Under the pieces are notes generated by a model. The model searched no databases. It saw nothing but the letters and a program-made list of their open reading frames with translations, and was not told the DNA's origin. The translations under genes and the position numbers were made by a program. From Saprospiraceae bacterium (GTDB taxonomy: Bacteria; Bacteroidota; Bacteroidia; Bacteroidales; JAIPBB01): 17,440 bases of DNA. Positions 14,376-17,440 of this stretch are shown one piece after another. The number at the start of each line of letters is the position of its first letter. Position 1 is the first letter of the stretch. The stretch spans positions 1-17,440 of the forward strand of contig JAIPBB010000087.1 of NCBI GenBank assembly GCA_021739805.1, in the 5' to 3' direction.

Positions 14376-15437
14376 TTATTCTTCTTTTTCTTTCCCATTC
14401 TCCTTCTTTGGAAATAGCTCCAATTGCATATCCTTTTTTGGTTTGATATTATCGTTTTTGGGAGTTTCGGGATTTCTGGCATCAACATCTGAATAAAATC
14501 TCCATTTACCATTTTCGAAAATAAAAGCATCATAAGTGAAGACTTCGGGTATGTAAAATTGGTAAACGCCTTCAAGATTTGGATCCATAGGAATTAAATG
14601 GTCGAAGACAATCATTTTTGATTTTTTCTTTTTAATTTTCTCCTGTTTCTTTTTTTCCTTCTTTAATGCAGCAAAGCTATTCGAATTGGGCTTTTTTGAA
14701 TGTTTAATTTTATGTTTCTGATTTGCTTTTTTTCTTTTTTTAACATCAATTGCCTGCTCTTCGTATTTTAGCGAAATAGATGCATCTGCCGCATATTCAA
14801 AGAAATATCTCTTTATTCTTTTTCTGTTACACTTAAATATTGACGAGCCAAAAATTGGTTTTCCATTTGATTTAAACGTTAAAACTTCTATAAGCTTCAT
14901 TGATGTAAGCTTTGTATTGCCATCCCAACCTAATAAAGTGTAATATTTTCTGCCACTCGATTTTGTATAGATAATTTTATAGTAAAGAGCACCATACCAG
15001 TTGTTTGCTTCTAATGTTTTAGTCTCAGCTTTTTTGATTTCAAGAGAGTGGTCTTCTAATAAATACAGGTCGTACTTTTTTTTAGCTTTATTATACGATT
15101 GTATGAAACCAAAATAAACATAAGTCCCGTCTTCCTTCGGTAGAACCCAATTAAAAATTTTGAATTTCTTATCTGGTGAAACTAGTCGTGCTATTGATTC
15201 CAATGAATCGAAAGGGTATTTGAATGAATTTTCGTATAGTAAAATTTTTTTTAATTTAAGTGTGAATTCTTCATTTGCAGCATATTTCTCCCTGTCGTTT
15301 TGAGCAAAATGAATCTTTTCTGAAAGTGCTTTCAATTCCATTTCATATTTCTGGAAAACTTCAATATTTTGTGCTGAAATATTTGAAAAACAGCCAATAA
15401 TCATAAATGTAATTAAAGAATATAATAATTTGCTCAT
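14376..15437 (-). CDS. Exported Lys-rich protein, unknown function
   Basis: A 353-residue protein with a signal peptide (1-22, ending CFSNISAQ). The first 220 residues form a Tyr/Lys-rich domain I do not recognise, with repeated short beta-like stretches (KYDLYLLEDHSLEIK, GRKYYTLLGWDGNTK). A very basic low-complexity linker follows at about 230-275 (KKRKKANQKHKIKHSKK and KKEKKKQEKIKKKK). A C-terminal part carries HLIPMDPNLEGVYQFYIPE and AFIFENGKWRFYSDVDARN. The basic linker could bind nucleic acid or acidic polysaccharide, but this is inference. A small cluster of Bacteroidota exported proteins share the 'LEGVYQFYIPEVFTYDAF' style ending, so this is probably a conserved family. It is convergent with the SGNH gene and divergent from the acyl-CoA reductase gene across 64 bp. 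The minus-strand box TAATTTTG at 15486-15493 may be its promoter. Confidence 0.7.
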   Translation of the reverse strand: MSKLLYSLITFMIIGCFSNISAQNIEVFQKYEMELKALSEKIHFAQNDREKYAANEEFTLKLKKILLYENSFKYPFDSLESIARLVSPDKKFKIFNWVLPKEDGTYVYFGFIQSYNKAKKKYDLYLLEDHSLEIKKAETKTLEANNWYGALYYKIIYTKSSGRKYYTLLGWDGNTKLTSMKLIEVLTFKSNGKPIFGSSIFKCNRKRIKRYFFEYAADASISLKYEEQAIDVKKRKKANQKHKIKHSKKPNSNSFAALKKEKKKQEKIKKKKSKMIVFDHLIPMDPNLEGVYQFYIPEVFTYDAFIFENGKWRFYSDVDARNPETPKNDNIKPKKDMQLELFPKKENGKEKEE

Positions 15438-15464
15438 GTCTTTTTAACGCTTTGTTTTAATGAT

Positions 15465-15472
15465 TATTTTTG
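15465..15472 (+). promoter_or_regulatory. Candidate -7 box of the acyl-CoA reductase gene
   Basis: TATTTTTG matches TAnnTTTG exactly, 29 nt before the ATG at 15502. No good TTTG is at 19-20 bp upstream. It overlaps the short divergent region shared with the minus-strand gene. Confidence 0.4.
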
Positions 15473-15501
15473 AAGCTTATTAAAACAAAATTAATTAAAT
15501 A

Positions 15502-16566
15502 ATGGATATTAAACATAGAATTAATGCTTTTGTCGAGCTTGGAAGGCTTTTAAAGCAAATTTCTGTAGATGATTTTAGTGGAGAATTCAGTGAAAATTTG
15601 AAGTCATTTAGCAATATTATTAAAACAACTCATCATTTAAATCCATGGTTCACCGAAGAAAATGTTAGGAATTCAATATGCTCTCTGGCAGAAATGCTAA
15701 AAAAGGAAAGCATTGATAAATGGATTTCCAAATATTTAGAAAAGTTGGAGCATGTAAAAGCTGATAATAGAGTTGCAGTTATTTTAGCCGGAAATATTCC
15801 ATTGGTTGGGTTTCATGATTTTTTATGTGTATTGATTTCGGGAAATACTTTTATTGGTAAATTATCGGCTAAGGATGATAAATTGTTGCCTGCTGTTGCT
15901 GATTTACTAATTAAAATCAACCCAGAGTTTAAGGATAAAATTGAATTTACAGATGAACTTTTAAAGTCGTTTGATGCTGTTATTGCCACAGGTAGTGATA
16001 ATTCTTCAAGGTATTTTGATTATTATTTCGGAAAATATCCAAACATAATAAGAAGAAACCGAAATAGTGTTGCTGTTTTAAATGGAAGCGAAAGTAAAGA
16101 AGATATTGAGAAACTAGGATTCGATATTTTTTCATACTTCGGTTTGGGTTGTAGGAATGTTTCAAAGTTATACCTGCCTGAAGGATATGATGTTGACTTA
16201 TTTTATAAAGGAATTTTTAAGTTTAAAGATGTAGCTAATCATGCGAAATACGCTAGTAATTATAGCTATTATAAATCAATATATTTGCTTGCCCAAACTG
16301 TTCATTATGATAATGGCTTTTGCATTTTAAAACAAGATACTGATTTGTCAGCAGCAGTTTCAGTTGTGAATTTCGAGTATTATAAAAATATTGCTGATGT
16401 AAATAATAATCTGCAAATAAATTCTGATAAAATACAGTGTATAGTCTCGATAGATGAAAATATCAAAAATGCTATTCCTTTCGGTAATACACAATCACCA
16501 GACTTATGGGATTATGCTGATGGCGTAAATACTATGGAGTTTTTACTTGATTTAAAATCATTATAG
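15502..16566 (+). CDS. Acyl-CoA reductase (LuxC-type)
   Basis: A 354-residue protein of the LuxC family, part of the aldehyde dehydrogenase superfamily. It shows NRVAVILAGNIPLVGFHDFLCVLISGNTFIGKLSAKD (about 90-128; the NIPLxGFHD and GN motifs form the cofactor pocket), then DAVIATGSDNSSRYFDYYF, then RNRNSVAVLNG. The active-site Cys217 lies in FGLGCRNVSK. These enzymes reduce an activated acyl group (acyl-CoA or acyl-ACP) to an aldehyde with NADPH. In Bacteroidota a lone copy is common, and its natural acyl substrate is not known to me; no lux or esterase partner is nearby. It is complete, cytosolic, and sits between a divergent exported protein and the bL31 gene. It is shorter than full LuxC (about 480) but normal for the Bacteroidota form. 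Confidence 0.9.
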   Translation: MDIKHRINAFVELGRLLKQISVDDFSGEFSENLKSFSNIIKTTHHLNPWFTEENVRNSICSLAEMLKKESIDKWISKYLEKLEHVKADNRVAVILAGNIPLVGFHDFLCVLISGNTFIGKLSAKDDKLLPAVADLLIKINPEFKDKIEFTDELLKSFDAVIATGSDNSSRYFDYYFGKYPNIIRRNRNSVAVLNGSESKEDIEKLGFDIFSYFGLGCRNVSKLYLPEGYDVDLFYKGIFKFKDVANHAKYASNYSYYKSIYLLAQTVHYDNGFCILKQDTDLSAAVSVVNFEYYKNIADVNNNLQINSDKIQCIVSIDENIKNAIPFGNTQSPDLWDYADGVNTMEFLLDLKSL

Positions 16567-16629
16567 AACCATAAAATAGCTGGAATGATTTTTATTAACA
16601 AATAATTGTTTAATAAATCCATATAAAGT

Positions 16630-16660
16630 TTTGCTATTTTAAATAATAAGCCTATTTTTG
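16630..16660 (+). promoter_or_regulatory. Promoter of the bL31 gene
   Basis: TTTG at 16630-16633, a 19-bp spacer and TATTTTTG at 16653-16660. Both parts match the Bacteroidota promoter consensus exactly. The predicted mRNA start is about 4-6 nt after the box, giving a leader of roughly 22-24 nt before the ATG at 16689. Confidence 0.7.
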
Positions 16661-16688
16661 CACTCCGAAATTTTTAAGAAACAAGAAA

Positions 16689-16991
16689 ATGAAACAAGAC
16701 ATTCATCCAAAAGATTACAGATTCGTAGTTTTTAAAGATATATCAAACGGATATGCGTTTTTAACGAAATCAGCAGCAAAAACAAAAGACACCATTGAAT
16801 GGGAAGACGGCAAAGAATACCCTCTTGTAAAGCTTGAGATTTCCCACACTTCTCACCCTTTCTACACAGGCAAAATGAAACTTATTGACACAGCCGGTAG
16901 AGTTGATAAATTTAAAAACAGATATCAAAAGCACTTTGATAACAAAGAAGATAAAAAAGAAATTATCAAAGAAGATATCAAAGAAGCTTAA
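16689..16991 (+). CDS. rpmE2: 50S ribosomal protein bL31, type B
   Basis: A 100-residue protein with the type B bL31 signature: [18 protein letters not shown] at the start, then [25 protein letters not shown] (about 38-62), then [17 protein letters not shown]. It lacks the CxxC zinc-binding pairs of type A bL31, which is what makes this the zinc-independent paralogue; it contains no Cys at all. bL31 bridges the two ribosomal subunits. The last 15 residues ([13 protein letters not shown]) are a charged tail typical of Bacteroidota copies. It has its own strong promoter and is followed 26 bp after its stop by an intrinsic terminator, so it is probably a single-gene unit. In genomes with both types, type B replaces type A under zinc limitation; whether this genome has type A cannot be seen here. 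Confidence 0.96.
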   Translation: MKQDIHPKDYRFVVFKDISNGYAFLTKSAAKTKDTIEWEDGKEYPLVKLEISHTSHPFYTGKMKLIDTAGRVDKFKNRYQKHFDNKEDKKEIIKEDIKEA

Positions 16992-17017
16992 AGAAGAAAT
17001 TACTATTATTGAAAAAT

Positions 17018-17047
17018 ATCCCTGCGAATTATCGTGGGGATTTTTTT
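17018..17047 (+). terminator. Rho-independent terminator of the bL31 gene
   Basis: ATCCCTGCGA (17018-17027) and TCGTGGGGAT (17032-17041) pair over 10 bp, including two G-U pairs, around an ATTA loop. Seven T residues follow (17041-17047), and a run of five A precedes the stem. This is a textbook intrinsic terminator 26 bp after the stop codon. Confidence 0.9.
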
Positions 17048-17076
17048 ATTTGTTTATCTTTTGGCACTAATTTTTT

Positions 17077-17084
17077 TAACTTTG
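17077..17084 (+). promoter_or_regulatory. Candidate -7 box for a structured RNA
   Basis: TAACTTTG is an exact match to TAnnTTTG. It lies 30 bp after the bL31 terminator and just before the helix-rich segment at 17101-17243. The -33 side is weak: TTTG occurs at 17060-17063 (13-bp spacer) and 17049-17052 (24-bp spacer), neither ideal. Confidence 0.45.
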
Positions 17085-17100
17085 TAGGTCTTTATTATTT

Positions 17101-17243
17101 AGGGTCTGCAAGAAAACTACCCTGAATTGAAAATCAGCCTTTCCCCGTCCCATAAAGGGTGGTCTGATTTTCAGTGAGTTCACCCTTTTGGGCTTTGGGA
17201 AAAACTCACTAAAAATCAAAATTTGTATGGTTTTCTTGCAAAC
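17101..17243 (+). ncRNA. Possible structured RNA (or inverted-repeat element), undescribed
   Basis: This segment is not coding and is dense in complementary stretches. P1 is TGCAAGAAAACTA at 17107-17119 with 17228-17240, 13 bp including one G-U. P2 is TGAAAATCAG at 17128-17137 with 17164-17173, 10 bp perfect. P3 is AGTGAGTT at 17173-17180 with 17203-17210, 8 bp perfect, extendable to 17166-17180 with 17203-17217 with one mismatch. P1 encloses P2 and P3 as a three-way junction. Competing pairs exist: AAAGGGTG (17154-17161) with CACCCTTT (17181-17188), and AGGGT (17101-17105) with ACCCT (17119-17123). It does not look like tmRNA, RNase P RNA or SRP RNA, whose conserved cores are absent. Because P1 is at the ends, a short MITE with terminal inverted repeats is the main alternative; I see no clear target duplication. 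Strand is taken from the upstream box and is provisional. Confidence 0.5.
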
Positions 17244-17272
17244 ATTAATTAACAAAGCTGTGTTGATTTATT

Positions 17273-17293
17273 AATAACAAATTATTGTTTTTT
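17273..17293 (+). terminator. Weak candidate terminator downstream of the structured segment
   Basis: AACAA (17276-17280) and TTGTT (17285-17289) pair around ATTA, with two further A-T pairs after a mismatch, and the T run continues to 17293. The stem is AT-only apart from one C-G, so it is weak. If real, it would end a transcript of about 200 nt beginning after the 17077-17084 box. The rest of 17244-17356 is AT-rich with nothing recognised. Confidence 0.25.
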
Positions 17294-17344
17294 GTCCTTA
17301 GAAGCCTTACTTTTATTGACTAAATTTTACATTAAAACCTTTAA

Positions 17345-17352
17345 TACTTTTG
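17345..17352 (+). promoter_or_regulatory. -7 box of the GlmU-like gene
   Basis: TACTTTTG matches TAnnTTTG exactly and ends 4 nt before the ATG at 17357. No convincing -33 TTTG is seen (the nearest TTG, at 17316-17318, is 26 bp away). Confidence 0.4.
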
Positions 17353-17356
17353 AGAA

Positions 17357-17440
17357 ATGAATTATATATTATTTGATGATTTTATAGTAAGAAATAATCT
17401 GCTTCCTTTAACATTTATGCGACCTATTGCCGAAATTAGG
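17357..17440 (+). CDS. GlmU-like sugar nucleotidyltransferase, 5' fragment
   Basis: Only the first 28 codons are in the window; the frame is open to the edge. They read MNYILFDDFIVRNNLLPLTF followed by MRPIAEIR. This is very close to the start of the Bacteroidota 'putative sugar nucleotidyltransferase' or GlmU-family proteins, which typically begin with an M-x-x-ILFDD...LLPLTFTRPVAEIR pattern. Those proteins combine an N-terminal nucleotidyltransferase-like domain with a left-handed beta-helix; their exact sugar substrate is unsettled. The gene follows the structured segment by 113 bp and has its own -7-like box right before the start codon. The call rests on the N-terminus only. Confidence 0.75.
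   Translation, partial: MNYILFDDFIVRNNLLPLTFMRPIAEIR

Noticed and set aside
17085..17260. tmRNA, RNase P RNA, SRP RNA or a tRNA
   Set aside because: None of the conserved cores of these RNAs are present, and no cloverleaf with a TTC-type arm can be drawn. 6S RNA is not excluded outright, but the paired segments suggest a branched fold and not a rod.

Overview
The window is AT-rich and looks like a member of the Bacteroidota, probably a Bacteroidales-type environmental or uncultured lineage. Four things support this. Several genes have the Bacteroidota-type promoter (TTTG, about 19-20 bp, then TAnnTTTG). Two adjacent secreted proteins end in type IX secretion (T9SS) sorting domains with a V/I-F-P-N-P motif. 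The bL31 gene is of the zinc-free type B. The acyl-CoA reductase, the PhnP-like MBL hydrolase and the GlmU-like sugar nucleotidyltransferase are of types I associate with that phylum. This is housekeeping chromosome broken up by small accessory genes and many intergenic repeats.

Layout, left to right. 106-1566 (-): polytopic membrane glycosyltransferase. 1868-2448 (+): hicA-hicB type II toxin-antitoxin pair behind a dyad-rich promoter, followed by a small MORN/YwqK-like secreted protein (2505-2969). 3034-3196: nested palindromic REP-like element between convergent genes. 3303-5324 (-): uvrB, preceded on the same strand by a two-TM coiled-coil protein of unknown function (5380-6225) and a small exported protein (6318-6884). 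6904-7390: a 21-bp tandem array and a perfect 133-bp direct duplication. 7396-8157 (-): PhnP-like MBL-fold hydrolase. 8297-9091 (+): exported WG-repeat protein ending in a TonB C-terminal domain, with an 8-bp tandem repeat in its promoter. 9103-9280: an imperfect inverted-repeat element and a 7-bp tandem array. 9335-9847 (+): flavin reductase-like protein.

9943-14363 (+) is a likely operon: an uncharacterised protein, dapA (overlapping by 8 bp), an M14 zinc carboxypeptidase (21 bp downstream) and an SGNH hydrolase-like protein (4 bp further). The last two carry T9SS signals, so they are probably cell-surface or released enzymes. 14376-15437 (-) is a convergent exported Lys-rich protein. 15502-16566 (+) is a LuxC-type acyl-CoA reductase. 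16689-16991 (+) encodes type B bL31, with a clean promoter and a strong intrinsic terminator. The right end (17357 onward) is the start of a GlmU-like nucleotidyltransferase.

The most interesting unexplained signal is at about 17101-17243. It lies directly after the bL31 terminator, downstream of its own TAnnTTTG box, and folds on paper into several long helices, some of them mutually exclusive. It could be an undescribed structured RNA or a small inverted-repeat mobile element. A second pattern is that three genes (1868, 8297, 17357) start exactly 4 nt after a -7-type box, which predicts leaderless or near-leaderless mRNAs. I found no tRNA, rRNA, CRISPR array or transposase gene.
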